A stretch of DNA of 62,285 nucleotides from Candidatus Pacearchaeota archaeon CG10_big_fil_rev_8_21_14_0_10_34_76 (GCA_002763075.1 PFDB01000002.1:1-62285); one strand, 5' to 3'. Shown: positions 1-8,070, counted from the stretch's first letter. The notes: generated by a model from the letters alone, not told the origin. A program made the numbers and translations.

Positions 1-494
<494 letters not shown>

Positions 495-503
495 AAAAAA
501 TTA

Positions 504-522
504 GCATAAGTACAGCTTATGT
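504..522 (+). other. hairpin just after 16S rRNA
   Basis: GCATAAG (504-510) pairs with CTTATGT (516-522) around a 5-nt loop, ten bases after the anti-SD. It may be part of the 16S processing structure or an end signal. The complementary 5' leader of 16S is outside the window, so its role cannot be tested here. Confidence 0.45.
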
Positions 523-559
523 TTCGCATACCGTTAACATTTTTAACAATTTTAATAAA

Positions 560-850
560 ATGACAATTAATCCATATCCTACAAAAGGGTGTTTTAGTGA
601 AAGATCGGTAGAATTACCTAATTCGTTATATAGAGTTAGTGTCTGGAAACCAGATTTGGATTCTGAAGATTCTGTGCATGGAACTTCAAGAGTACTACAT
701 TATTCTGCGAATGATGTTGCGGAATTAAGAAATCTTGTTGAAGGCCAAGGACATGTTATAAAAGATCCTAAAAAAGATATAACTAGGGAAGGTGGGACAG
801 AACTTTCGCCCGGTGGCCCATATACACGAGAGCAGATTTCTGGAGAGTAA
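560..850 (+). CDS. small protein of unknown function in the 16S-23S spacer
   Basis: I do not recognise this 96-residue protein. It is soluble-looking, with no membrane segment or signal peptide, and its C-terminal third is rich in Gly, Lys, Asp and Glu. It lies 65 nt after the 16S 3' end on the rRNA strand. The start ATG follows a T-rich stretch (CATTTTTAAC, 538-547) that could be a weak TATA element about 20 nt upstream. A complete ORF this close to 16S is unusual and may be translated from the rRNA primary transcript or its own message. Reading-frame length and position support a gene; no homology is claimed. Confidence 0.55.
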   Translation: MTINPYPTKGCFSERSVELPNSLYRVSVWKPDLDSEDSVHGTSRVLHYSANDVAELRNLVEGQGHVIKDPKKDITREGGTELSPGGPYTREQISGE

Positions 851-862
851 TTCTTAGACATA

Positions 863-872
863 CATTTAAAAG
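863..872 (+). promoter_or_regulatory. TATA-like box for the 895 ORF
   Basis: CATTTAAAAG is centred 27 nt before ATG 895, the same spacing seen at most other gene starts here. It implies a leaderless mRNA and transcription independent of the 16S promoter. Confidence 0.6.
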
Positions 873-894
873 TTCTTTTGGAAACTAAATTTTG

Positions 895-1164
895 ATGGGG
901 AAAATATCTGGAAAATGTATGACAAGAGTGAGTTTTATTAAAAGTCCGTATAATGGAACAATTACTATCGGGGACGAAAGATATATACGAGAAGTTGCAA
1001 TACCTAGTCTAGGAATGTGGAGTACGCAACCACATAATATAGAAACGTTTTTGGAGAGTATGCAGTCTATTTTTGAAGGTGAATTGATAAAGCTTCCATC
1101 TCTGAAAGAAATTTTAGGAGATTTACAATTGAAGGTTATAATTCTGAAGGGGGATTATACATAA
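895..1164 (+). CDS. small protein of unknown function in the 16S-23S spacer
   Basis: An 89-residue unrecognised protein. An in-frame TTG directly precedes ATG 895, but the ATG is preferred because the TATA-like box at 863-872 sits exactly 27 nt upstream. There is no signal peptide or membrane span; the N-terminal half looks beta-rich (alternating Val, Ile, Thr, Arg) and the C-terminal half contains a likely helix. It is the second of three small ORFs between 16S and 23S and shows no evident similarity to the other two. Function unknown. Confidence 0.6.
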   Translation: MGKISGKCMTRVSFIKSPYNGTITIGDERYIREVAIPSLGMWSTQPHNIETFLESMQSIFEGELIKLPSLKEILGDLQLKVIILKGDYT

Positions 1165-1206
1165 CTGGAGAGTTCGATTATACTAAATGAAATTATTCTT
1201 ACGAAA

Positions 1207-1218
1207 ACATTAAAAAGC
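1207..1218 (+). promoter_or_regulatory. TATA-like box for tRNA-Ala
   Basis: ACATTAAAAAGC is centred about 29 nt before the mature tRNA 5' end and resembles the boxes before tRNA-Phe and protein genes. It suggests the tRNA can be transcribed on its own. Confidence 0.55.
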
Positions 1219-1241
1219 AAGATTATGATAAGAAATGATAA

Positions 1242-1312
1242 GGGCCCATAGTCTAGTGGTAAAACGCCCCGCTTGCACCGGGGGGTCCCGCGTTCGATTC
1301 GCGGTGGGTCCA
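1242..1312 (+). tRNA. tRNA-Ala (anticodon TGC)
   Basis: A full cloverleaf is visible: acceptor GGGCCCA with TGGGTCC, anticodon stem CCCCG/CGGGG with anticodon TGC at 1274-1276, T-arm CCGCG-TTCGATT-CGCGG, discriminator A1312. The acceptor contains the G3:U70 pair that AlaRS recognises. CCA is not encoded. The D-stem (GTCT/AAAC) has one C-A mismatch. tRNA-Ala in the 16S-23S spacer is common in archaea. The last 16 bases plus three flanking Ts recur at 1380-1398. Confidence 0.96.
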
Positions 1313-1314
1313 TT

Positions 1315-1379
1315 TAAGCGCGAATCGAGTGCTTAAAGAGAAAGCTCTTTGGCAACTTCAACTTTTATAAGATTGAAGT
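1315..1379 (+). other. three consecutive hairpins after tRNA-Ala
   Basis: Hairpin 1 pairs TAAGCGC (1315-1321) with GTGCTTA (1329-1335). Hairpin 2 pairs AAAGAG (1335-1340) with CTCTTT (1345-1350). Hairpin 3 pairs ACTTCAA plus CTT (1355-1364) with AAG plus TTGAAGT (1369-1379) around one bulged A. The compact array lies between the tRNA and a copy of the tRNA 3' end. It could be processing structure or a small RNA; no known family is recognised. Confidence 0.5.
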
Positions 1380-1398
1380 ATTCGCGGTGGGTCCATTT
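1380..1398 (+). repeat. partial direct repeat of the tRNA-Ala 3' end
   Basis: ATTCGCGGTGGGTCCATTT at 1380-1398 is an exact copy of 1297-1315, the T-loop end, T-stem and acceptor 3' strand of tRNA-Ala plus three following Ts. The offset is 83 bp. This resembles an attachment-site duplication left by tRNA-targeted integration, or a slipped tandem duplication, but no integrase lies between the copies. Confidence 0.85.
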
Positions 1399-1404
1399 TT
1401 AAAA

Positions 1405-1656
1405 ATGACAATATATGAAACTTGGGAAGAAGGGATTGAAGAGACGATTGGAGGATTATTAAGAAGTTTAAATTTGAATTCTGAAAATAATGAACACTCT
1501 GCGGATAGTCATGAGACTAGGGGGATTTGTTATGATAGCCGTATAATAATGGCTATATCTGGTTTTCCAAGACCTGGAAGTTCTGCATTATTGCCTCAAA
1601 AAGGGTCATATAACCCGTCTGATAATGATATTATTTGGAATAGATGGTTTGGCTAG
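1405..1656 (+). CDS. small protein of unknown function in the 16S-23S spacer
   Basis: An 83-residue unrecognised protein. A longer frame opens at GTG 1387 inside the tRNA 3'-end repeat; ATG 1405 is taken as the start because the upstream codons fall in that repeat. The protein is acidic at the N-terminus, with no signal peptide or membrane segment and a Pro/Gly/Ser-rich middle. It is followed at once by the likely 23S promoter. No function can be assigned. Confidence 0.5.
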   Translation: MTIYETWEEGIEETIGGLLRSLNLNSENNEHSADSHETRGICYDSRIIMAISGFPRPGSSALLPQKGSYNPSDNDIIWNRWFG

Positions 1657-1660
1657 CAAA

Positions 1661-1671
1661 ACATTTAAAAG
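1661..1671 (+). promoter_or_regulatory. TATA-like box before the 23S rRNA leader
   Basis: ACATTTAAAAG matches the box before tRNA-Phe exactly. It would start transcription near 1690, giving a pre-23S leader of about 175 nt and allowing 23S to be made independently of 16S. Confidence 0.55.
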
Positions 1672-1821
1672 CCAACGATATCATAAAAATTAACGAACAA
1701 AATTTGGAGTTATAAAATCGTAAATCATATTCACTTTAGTGAACTTCAGAAAAGAAGCAAAAATCAAATGAATGGCGACTTACCGACGGTATTTTGTCAT
1801 GTCGAGACATTATGTTCAATG

Positions 1822-1856
1822 ACACAAGTAGGCAGACACTAGCGAATTACTTGTGT
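1822..1856 (+). other. pre-23S processing strand with alternative local hairpin
   Basis: ACAAGTAGGCAGACA (1824-1838) is perfectly complementary to TGTCTGCCTACTTGT (5343-5357) beyond the 23S 3' end, forming the usual long-range stem that archaeal endonuclease cuts. The same segment can instead form a local hairpin, ACACAAGTA (1822-1830) with TACTTGTGT (1848-1856). Confidence 0.75.
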
Positions 1857-3746
1857 GTTTTAGAAATGATCTTATTTCTTGAGCTAGTAGATGGATAGCT
1901 TGGTTTGAATTGTGACGAAGGACGTGGCAAGCTGCGATAAGCTCGGGCGAGCTGCATGCGAGCATTGAACCCGAGATCTCCGAATGCGATAACGTTCTCT
2001 TAGGAGAATGCCGAGAGGCAAGCATACGCCGGGAATTGAAACATCTTAGTACCGGTAGGAAAAGAAATCAATTGAGATTCCCCCAATAGCAGCGAGCGAA
2101 AAGGGAATAGGGCAAACCGAATCTCCTTTTGAAAAGAAGGTAGAGATGTGGTGAGCAAAGTGGCTAAGTTATCGAAGGAAAATAGTCTGGAATGACGTGC
2201 CTTAGAGGGTGATAGCCCCGTACCTGAAGATAATATGTCGCTGCTCGAAAGAGTAGGGCCTCCTAGATTGGAGGTTCGAATACGGCTGGATTAACAGCCA
2301 ACCCTAAATATTAATTCAAGTCCGATAGTGAACTTAGTACCGCGAGGGAAAGCTGAAAAGTACTCTTAGACGAGTGTGAAAAGACTTGAAATCTACTAGT
2401 TACACGATGGTTACGGCATTACGGTGTTGTAACGTACGTTTGGAAAAATGGGCCAAGGAGTTTATCTACGTGGCGAGGTTAAATTGAAGCCATAGCGAAA
2501 GCGAGTAGGAAACTGCATAAGTCACGTGGATAAGACCCGAAGCCAGATGATCTATTCGTGGACAGGCTGAAGTTTTCCGAAAGGAGAATGGAGGGCCGAA
2601 GCAGTGTTATGTGCATGTACTTGTATGATCTGCGAATAGGGGTGAAAAGCCAATCTAATCTGGCGATGGCTGGTTCCTGTCGAAATATGCCTCAGTATAG
2701 CCCTGGATAGTTTGCTGGCGAGGTAAAGTACGGATAGGGTTTGCAGGATCGAAAGATTACGGAACCCATTCCAACTCTGAACTTGTCAGCTGCGTATGCC
2801 AGGAGTGGCGGGCAGTGCGTAAGGTACTGTTCGAAGACCGGAACAACGGAGACCGGAGTTAAGGTCCCTAAATATATGCTAAGTGTAACAAACTTTGTCG
2901 AGAACCTGAAACAGTGGGGATGTAGGCCCAGAAGCAGCCATCATTTAAAGAAAGCGTAACAGCTCACCCATCGAGGTTTTTGGCGGGGAAAATGGACGGG
3001 GCTAAGCATATTACCGATACTCCGGAGGCGCTCATTATGAGCGTTCTGGTAGGCAGGCGTGGATTCTGCACAGAAGCTTTCTCGAAAGAGAGGGTGGAGC
3101 GGGATCCAATGAGAATCTTGGTGAGAGTAAGATCAGATTGCCCTGAAAACGGGCAGCGCCGAAAGAGCAAGGTTTCCGTGGCAATGTCGTTCATCCACGG
3201 GTTAGTCGGCACCTAAGCCATATCTTAACTGAGTATGGCGAATGGACATCCGGTTAATATTCCGGAACTAGTTATTTTCGTTTAGTGCACGAATCCGCTT
3301 CGGGATAGGTGGGTATCCGAGAGGGTGCCTCGTAATAGAAGTCTGTGGATCGTAATGATAAGAAGCAGAAGAATATTACGGGAGAAATCTATTGATTCCT
3401 GGAGCCCATGAAAAGTTTGTGTATAGAAAATAGTTAGCCGTACCCAGAACCGACACTGGTGCTCTAGCTTAGAAGGCTAAGGCGTGCAAGGAAAAACTGG
3501 TTAAGGGAACTCGGCAAGTTAGCCCCGTATCTTCGGTATGTGGGGTGTCTATGATCGTTTCGCAAGAATGCGATCGTAGATCGCAGTGACAAGGACTGCC
3601 CGACTGTTTATCAAAAACGTAGCTGGTTGCAAATCCGAAAGGACTAGTATAACCAGTGAAACCTGCCCAGTGGTGGTGTTTCAAACTCCTTTTCAAGGGA
3701 GCTAAGACCCATTAAACGGCGGGCCTAACTATGAGGCTCTTAAGGT

Positions 3747-4058
3747 GAAAACGTTGCCTTACATTCAGAAATGAATGCTCTAGGCTTCATAGAATAGGAG
3801 ATAAACAATCAATGTCGAAGTTAAACTAAATAGAGAAAATCGAGCTATATGCTGGAACATCCGAGAATATTTTGGTACTAGTCTTAGGACAGTGACAATC
3901 CAAAATTGCGGACAATCAGCAGGAAAGACTTCTTTTTAAGAAGTATCCTCAGAGACTACATGCTCGAGACAATTTTTATTGTCAAGATATAGTCCGAGCT
4001 TTACAGCGATGTAAAGAGTTGTGATTGCTCAAAATAAAAATCACAGAATAACAGAATG
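3747..4058 (+). other. group I intron in 23S rRNA (E. coli position 1931)
   Basis: A 312-nt insert splits the universal GGTCCTAAGGTAGCG segment after U1931. The 5' exon TAAGGT (3741-3746) pairs with the guide GCCTTA (3756-3761), giving the canonical U-G wobble at the splice site, and the insert ends in G4058. Core elements follow in order: P (AAAATTGCGG, 3902-3911), Q (AATCAGCAGG, 3914-3923), a 7-bp P6 extension (3928-3944), R (TCAGAGACTACA, 3949-3960), P8 hairpin GACAAT/ATTGTC (3968-3983) and S (AAGATATAGTCC, 3984-3995). R and S match the group I consensus. There is no homing endonuclease ORF. Group I introns are known but uncommon in archaeal rRNA, where bulge-helix-bulge introns dominate. 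Confidence 0.92.
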
Positions 4059-4709
4059 AGCGTAATGCCTTGTCGTCTGAATGGCGACGTGCATGAATGG
4101 TTTAACGAGGTAGTTACTGTCCCTAACCAGGTCCTTCTGAACACACTTGATGGTGAAAATGCCATCGTCGCCTAGTGGGAAGTGAAGACCTTGTGAACCT
4201 TTACTACAACTTGTTGTTGTGATTTCGAGGAGGGTGCATAGTATAAGTGGGAGCGTCGATGCCAACTTTCAGGAGTTGGCGGAGCAACCTTGTAATACCA
4301 CTCATCGTTCTTGGAATTGCTTACTTTCGTTAGAAGGGACAGCAGCAGGCGGGTAGTTTGGCTGGGGCGGCACCCTGCAGAAAAGATATCTGTAGGGCCC
4401 AAAGACAAGCTCATCCAGGTTGGAAATCTGGAGTAGAGTGCGAGGGCAAAAGCTTGTCTAACTGTATTCTGAAAAGCAAGGGATGCAGAGATGAAAGTCG
4501 GGCCTAGCGACCCCACGTAGCTTTTTAATAGGGCTCGTGTGTGACAGAAAAGGTACTCCAAGGATAACAGGCTTGTCGCGCCCGATAGTCCATATTGACG
4601 GCGCGGTTTGGTACATCGCTGTCGGCTCTTCCTATCCTGGCTGTGCACAAGCAGCCAAGGGTGTCGGAGTTCACGCATTAAAAGGGATCGTTAGCTGGGT
4701 TAAGAACGT

Positions 4710-5026
4710 CAAAATTAAACTAGCGATCTTGTATCAAAACGCAACTATCAAAATACACGGCGTTGCATAGCAGAGATGCTATGAAAAATAAAATCGGCTC
4801 ATATCGGTGAAACCTAAGTTTGGAAACAGATAAGGCAATACCGAGGGAAGATGAACATTCATCCCCGTAGAGACTTAGATTTTCTCATAAGAGATAGACA
4901 TCCGTCAAATGTTGATAAAATCTGGACTTACTCATATAATGAGTAGGTAATACGCCGATCTCCTAACTCTTAATTGAGAAGGATGATGGTATAGTCCACA
5001 CCTTTACGAAAGTATTGGGTAATGTA
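4710..5026 (+). other. group I intron in 23S rRNA (E. coli position 2593)
   Basis: A 317-nt insert splits GAACGTCGTGAGACAG of the peptidyl-transferase region after U2593. P1 is AACGTC (4705-4710) with GGCGTT (4759-4764), placing a U-G wobble at T4709. P2 is CATAGCA/TGCTATG (4766-4783). P3 is ATCGGC (4793-4798) with GCCGAT (4954-4959). P7 is GGACT (4924-4928) with AGTCC (4993-4997), and P8 is TCCT..CTC/GAG.AGGA (4961-4983). TATAGTCC matches the S element. It encodes no protein. The 3' boundary is odd: exact exon joining needs the intron to end in A5026, whereas group I introns normally end in G; the nearest G is 5024. Confidence 0.85.
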
Positions 5027-5342
5027 CGTGAGACAGTTTGTATAATATCTACTAGGCGCGTTGTTGTCTGAATGGAACGAGTCCGTAGTACGAGAGGAAC
5101 CGGACTTGGATGCCTCTGGTGAGCGGTTGTTACGAGCAGGCCGCGCAGCTACGCATTGTGTGGATAAGTGCTGAAAGCATCTAAGCACGAAGCCATCCGT
5201 AAGACGAGACAACATAGGCCGCGAAAGAAGATCGCGTTGATAGAGTTGGTGTGTAAGAACCGAGCTTCGGCGAGGTTTTAAGCATGCAACCACTAAAAGC
5301 TACAAAACAATAAATATCATTCCTAAGACGCTAAACTCGTTA

Positions 5343-5357
5343 TGTCTGCCTACTTGT
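5343..5357 (+). other. 3' strand of the pre-23S processing stem
   Basis: TGTCTGCCTACTTGT pairs over 15 bp without mismatch with 1824-1838, closing the 23S gene in a precursor stem. Confidence 0.75.
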
Positions 5358-5363
5358 TGATTT

Positions 5364-5378
5364 GTTTTTTTATTTTTT
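5364..5378 (+). terminator. oligo-T terminator after 23S rRNA
   Basis: A T-rich run (GTTTTTTTATTTTTT) follows the processing stem. Archaeal RNA polymerase terminates at such runs. Confidence 0.5.
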
Positions 5379-5444
5379 ATAAAGAGATTAATAATATTTT
5401 TATATCCCAATAATGCTTATATATCTTGAAGGAGTGAATTTTGT

Positions 5445-5720
5445 ATGAGTTCTGTAAAATATGCTAGAACAAGTGAAGAAGTTGCTGGATATATCCAAGC
5501 TTATGTTGAATTAGGCAATAGGCTGGCTAATGCTAGAGAAGCATTGAGGTCTGGAGAAGGACTTGTTGAAAAAGTTGGAGAGCTTAGGATCTGGAAAGAA
5601 GTAGTTCTTGAAACAGTTCCATTAGGAATTAGAGAGGCTCTTAAAAAAGACATTTTAGTTGATGCTGACGAGTTTATTTCTAAGCACGATCCTAGATATA
5701 AGGGACTGAGAGAAGAATAA
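5445..5720 (+). CDS. small helical protein of unknown function
   Basis: A 91-residue unrecognised protein, almost entirely helical and rich in Glu, Ala, Leu and Arg, with no membrane segment. Residues 10-45 could form a short coiled coil. The start ATG lies 26 nt after a TATA-like box (GCTTATATAT, 5415-5424), which suggests a leaderless message, although GGAG at 5431-5434 could also act as a ribosome site if transcription begins upstream. It is the first of three short genes on this strand, each with its own promoter. Confidence 0.7.
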   Translation: MSSVKYARTSEEVAGYIQAYVELGNRLANAREALRSGEGLVEKVGELRIWKEVVLETVPLGIREALKKDILVDADEFISKHDPRYKGLREE

Positions 5721-5760
5721 TTAACATAAATTTAAAAACTAAAAAAATATCGTGATGTGC

Positions 5761-6003
5761 ATGTCTGAATCTTCAAGAAATGGAAAACCTAGTGTATTGG
5801 AAGTGCGATCTAATAAGGGTAATGTAATTGGATCAACCTTAATTGCCCTTGATGATTGTTCTAAAGAAATAGCTAGATTAACAAATTATCTTGATGGAAG
5901 ATTTCCAGAAGCCAGCCTAGGAGATTCCGCTGAATATCAAGAAGCTCTTAAAGGAATTAGAGATTATCATGATTTTGTCCTTCAAAGATTGAGAGAACAT
6001 TAG
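5761..6003 (+). CDS. small protein of unknown function
   Basis: An 80-residue unrecognised protein with a short beta-like N-terminus and a helical C-terminal half rich in Glu, Arg and Leu. Possible starts are GTG 5752, ATG 5755 and ATG 5761; the last is chosen because the TATA-like box AAATTTAAAA (5728-5737) is centred 28 nt before it. No transmembrane or export signal. It shares size and helical character with its upstream neighbour but not obvious sequence. Confidence 0.65.
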   Translation: MSESSRNGKPSVLEVRSNKGNVIGSTLIALDDCSKEIARLTNYLDGRFPEASLGDSAEYQEALKGIRDYHDFVLQRLREH

Positions 6004-6071
6004 AAGAAACATAACGAGTTTTTGTTTTTGAGACCGCATATGTTTAAAAACTGAATAAATTGCTATTTTTT

Positions 6072-6413
6072 ATGGAAGAAATATTGAAAATTGGAGTTAG
6101 TCCTCCTACGTATCAATTTGGAAGGTATGAAATTTCGTTAGATTGTGTCGGTAGGATAGATGATTCTAGAGATTATGAAGAATATGCTGCTCATCCTGGA
6201 GGAAAAAGAATATTTTCTCACATCTATTCGGCCTCGAGGGGAGATCATTATTTTAGATTTAGTAGTATTGTCACAAGAATATGCGAGGGGTTTGTTTACC
6301 TACCGAAAAAAGAAAGAGATATTGAAGTTTCCGCCGTAAGAAAAATTGTTGAACTTCTTGATAGGAATTCATCCGGACTTGAGGCTGACCTAGTTGAAGG
6401 AAAAGAGGATTAG
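6072..6413 (+). CDS. small protein of unknown function
   Basis: A 113-residue unrecognised soluble protein with mixed alpha/beta character. A TTG-started frame opens at 6060, but ATG 6072 is preferred because TGTTTAAAAA (6041-6050) is centred 26 nt upstream. The middle is aromatic-rich (Tyr, Phe, His) and the C-terminus is acidic. Its stop region overlaps by 4 nt the stop of the convergent membrane-protein gene, so the two genes are tail to tail. Confidence 0.68.
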   Translation: MEEILKIGVSPPTYQFGRYEISLDCVGRIDDSRDYEEYAAHPGGKRIFSHIYSASRGDHYFRFSSIVTRICEGFVYLPKKERDIEVSAVRKIVELLDRNSSGLEADLVEGKED

Positions 6414-6829
6414 ATTTTATCATCATATTCGTATTCCTGCTTTTTAGAATCCTTTCTTATCCTAAAAAATAAATAGATAGTGTAGATTATATAAAATGTA
6501 GAAAAGATCAATAGGAAAATTGTGGTGTTTGGCCCCCTGAATCTCATTAAAACTGAGTAATCAAGCAATGTAACAATTCCTAATGAGACTGCAATACCAA
6601 GATACGAATTTTTCCTTATTAATATTATTAGCCATATGAAAAAGAAGAAGAGCAATATTGCTATAACTAGTGAAAAAACAATCTCTCTAAGCCCGAATCC
6701 TGCTCCTGTTTTTTGGTCAAGTTTGTAATAGAAAGTCATTGCAATTATGAAAAAAATTGAGGTTGAGATAGGCAGAGATAATGGGGCAGGGTTTCTCCTT
6801 ACTTGTTTCTTTACTTCTTTTTTCACCAT
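6410..6829 (-). CDS. membrane protein with four predicted spans
   Basis: A 139-residue protein with a basic N-terminus (about 12 residues) followed by four strongly hydrophobic stretches near residues 20-36, 48-70, 75-92 and 102-122, and a charged C-terminal tail ending in acidic residues. This points to an integral membrane protein with both ends in the cytoplasm. No family recognised. It converges with the 6072 gene, overlapping by 4 nt. Confidence 0.7.
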   Translation of the reverse strand: MVKKEVKKQVRRNPAPLSLPISTSIFFIIAMTFYYKLDQKTGAGFGLREIVFSLVIAILLFFFFIWLIILIRKNSYLGIAVSLGIVTLLDYSVLMRFRGPNTTIFLLIFSTFYIIYTIYLFFRIRKDSKKQEYEYDDKI

Positions 6830-7057
6830 TTTTTATATTACAATTAAGGATTTAAAAATTGTTCTATGAAGTTGAGCGTTTGATATTATCAATTAGAAGT
6901 CTTAAGAGACATTGAGTAATTTAGTTCCATAATCATGACTTAAAATTTCTTATTTCAACAATAACATTTTTAGTTATTCCTTACAAATTCTTGAGTCTAT
7001 GAATAGTTTGCATATTATCTCAAAAGGTTTTATGCATTGAATCCTTGAGATGCAAAG

Positions 7058-7066
7058 CCTTAAAAG
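7058..7066 (+). promoter_or_regulatory. TATA-like box for RNase P RNA
   Basis: CCTTAAAAG is centred 24 nt before the first base of the P1 stem, matching the spacing used by protein genes here. Confidence 0.6.
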
Positions 7067-7085
7067 TCAATTTAAATGTTATATT

Positions 7086-7423
7086 AAGTGAGTCAGGGAG
7101 CTGATTTCGGGATTTGCTCTTGAATGAGCAAGTGTTGATTAATGAACACTAATCCTGAGGAAGGTCCGGACACCATAAATGGCCAGCTCCTGAAAGGGAG
7201 ACGATCGTGAGGTCGAGCTCTGCTACAGAAACGACACAGCCTTCAATCGCAAGGATCCATGCGGGGAGCATGTTTGAAGGATTTGCTGAAACGGGTACCT
7301 TGGCCGGTGCAAGAGCCTTAGCCGCTCGCATAGACGGATATCAGCGCGCATGGTCTGTCTCTATAACCTTTAGAAAAGGAGAGAAACAGCATTCGACAAA
7401 ATCTGGCCTACTCTGACTCACTT
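7086..7423 (+). ncRNA. rnpB: RNase P RNA
   Basis: Catalytic RNA of RNase P, which matures tRNA 5' ends. The ends form an 11-bp P1 helix: AAGTGAGTCAG (7086-7096) with CTGACTCACTT (7413-7423). Conserved region I is GAGGAAGGTCCGGA (7157-7170), region IV is ACAGAAAC (7225-7232) and region V is AAAATCTGGCCTAC near 7398-7411. At about 338 nt it is a normal archaeal length. The ORFs that cross it on both strands are not genes. Strand follows from the order of the conserved regions. Confidence 0.93.
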
Positions 7424-7503
7424 CTCCATTACTTCTAAATAACAATTAAAAGTGTTGTTTTGAGTATATGAAAGCTTATTAAGTATTATTGATAAATGAT
7501 TTT

Positions 7504-8019
7504 ATGCCAAGATTTACCTATGGAAGTTTACCTCAAGCCCTAGAAACTTTCCCGTCGCGTTTGAGAGATCGTGGATTAATGGGTATTGGGGAAAAATATG
7601 CTCATGTTGAGAAAGATGTGTTGACCTATAAAGGCCATAGGATTTCTGTACGACCATTGCATGATAAATTATTATGTGTAGAAAGCGAGTTGGTTGTTCC
7701 AGATGGAATGAATGGAAAACTTATTCCCTCTGATTGGGCATTGCATATATTGGGAAACTCTAGAGATGTTTTAAGTATTTTCAATCTTACATCGGGTGAT
7801 ATAAACAGGTCCCACAATTTATTTCCATCAAGTGGGAGAGAAATTCTTATGGAAGAGAGTCCTATTCCCACTGCTGCAATGCCTGAGAAAATTAAAATCA
7901 TTGATGCTATCTACCCTGGTAAAGAAAAGAGGGGATATGATGTTTCTACCTTGTTTAATTCTTGGTTTAATCTTACTGGAAGAAGATTGCTTTATATTGC
8001 CCAGAGAAATGGCAGATAA
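7504..8019 (+). CDS. protein of unknown function
   Basis: A 171-residue unrecognised soluble protein. The frame opens at TTG 7489, but ATG 7504 is preferred since the TATA-like box GCTTATTAAG (7474-7483) is centred 26 nt before it. The protein looks alpha/beta with no membrane segment, cysteine cluster or nucleotide-binding loop. It lies alone between RNase P RNA and tRNA-Phe with its own promoter. Function unknown. Confidence 0.68.
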   Translation: MPRFTYGSLPQALETFPSRLRDRGLMGIGEKYAHVEKDVLTYKGHRISVRPLHDKLLCVESELVVPDGMNGKLIPSDWALHILGNSRDVLSIFNLTSGDINRSHNLFPSSGREILMEESPIPTAAMPEKIKIIDAIYPGKEKRGYDVSTLFNSWFNLTGRRLLYIAQRNGR

Positions 8020-8070
8020 ATTGTCAACTTAATTTGTTCACTTCCAATTTTACAATGTACGCAACTGAAA

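Larger units (their letters stand above)
1868..5312 (+). rRNA. 23S ribosomal RNA, interrupted by two group I introns
   Basis: Large-subunit rRNA. The 5' domain is recognised by GACGAAGGACGTGGCAAG near 1912 and GCGATAAGCTCGG near 1935. The sarcin-ricin loop AGTACGAGAGGAACC lies near 5087-5101 and the 3' domain GTTGATAGAGTTGGTGTGTAA near 5235. Both ends are approximate, placed by comparison with E. coli. Two inserts, 3747-4058 and 4710-5026, break universally conserved stretches; removing them gives about 2.8 kb, the usual archaeal length. No 5S rRNA follows in the next kilobase. Confidence 0.96.

Noticed and set aside
1822-1856. Formal bulge-helix-bulge at the 23S processing stem
   Set aside because: The stem is clear, but I could not build two 3-nt bulges separated by a 4-bp helix around it, so only the stem is claimed.
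1816-5293. Many open frames on both strands in the 23S region
   Set aside because: They lie inside the rRNA and its introns; base composition and conservation are explained by rRNA.
5313-5444. 5S rRNA after 23S
   Set aside because: No 5S-like sequence or fold between 23S and the first protein gene.
7149-7416. Two open frames over 7149-7416
   Set aside because: They fall entirely inside RNase P RNA.
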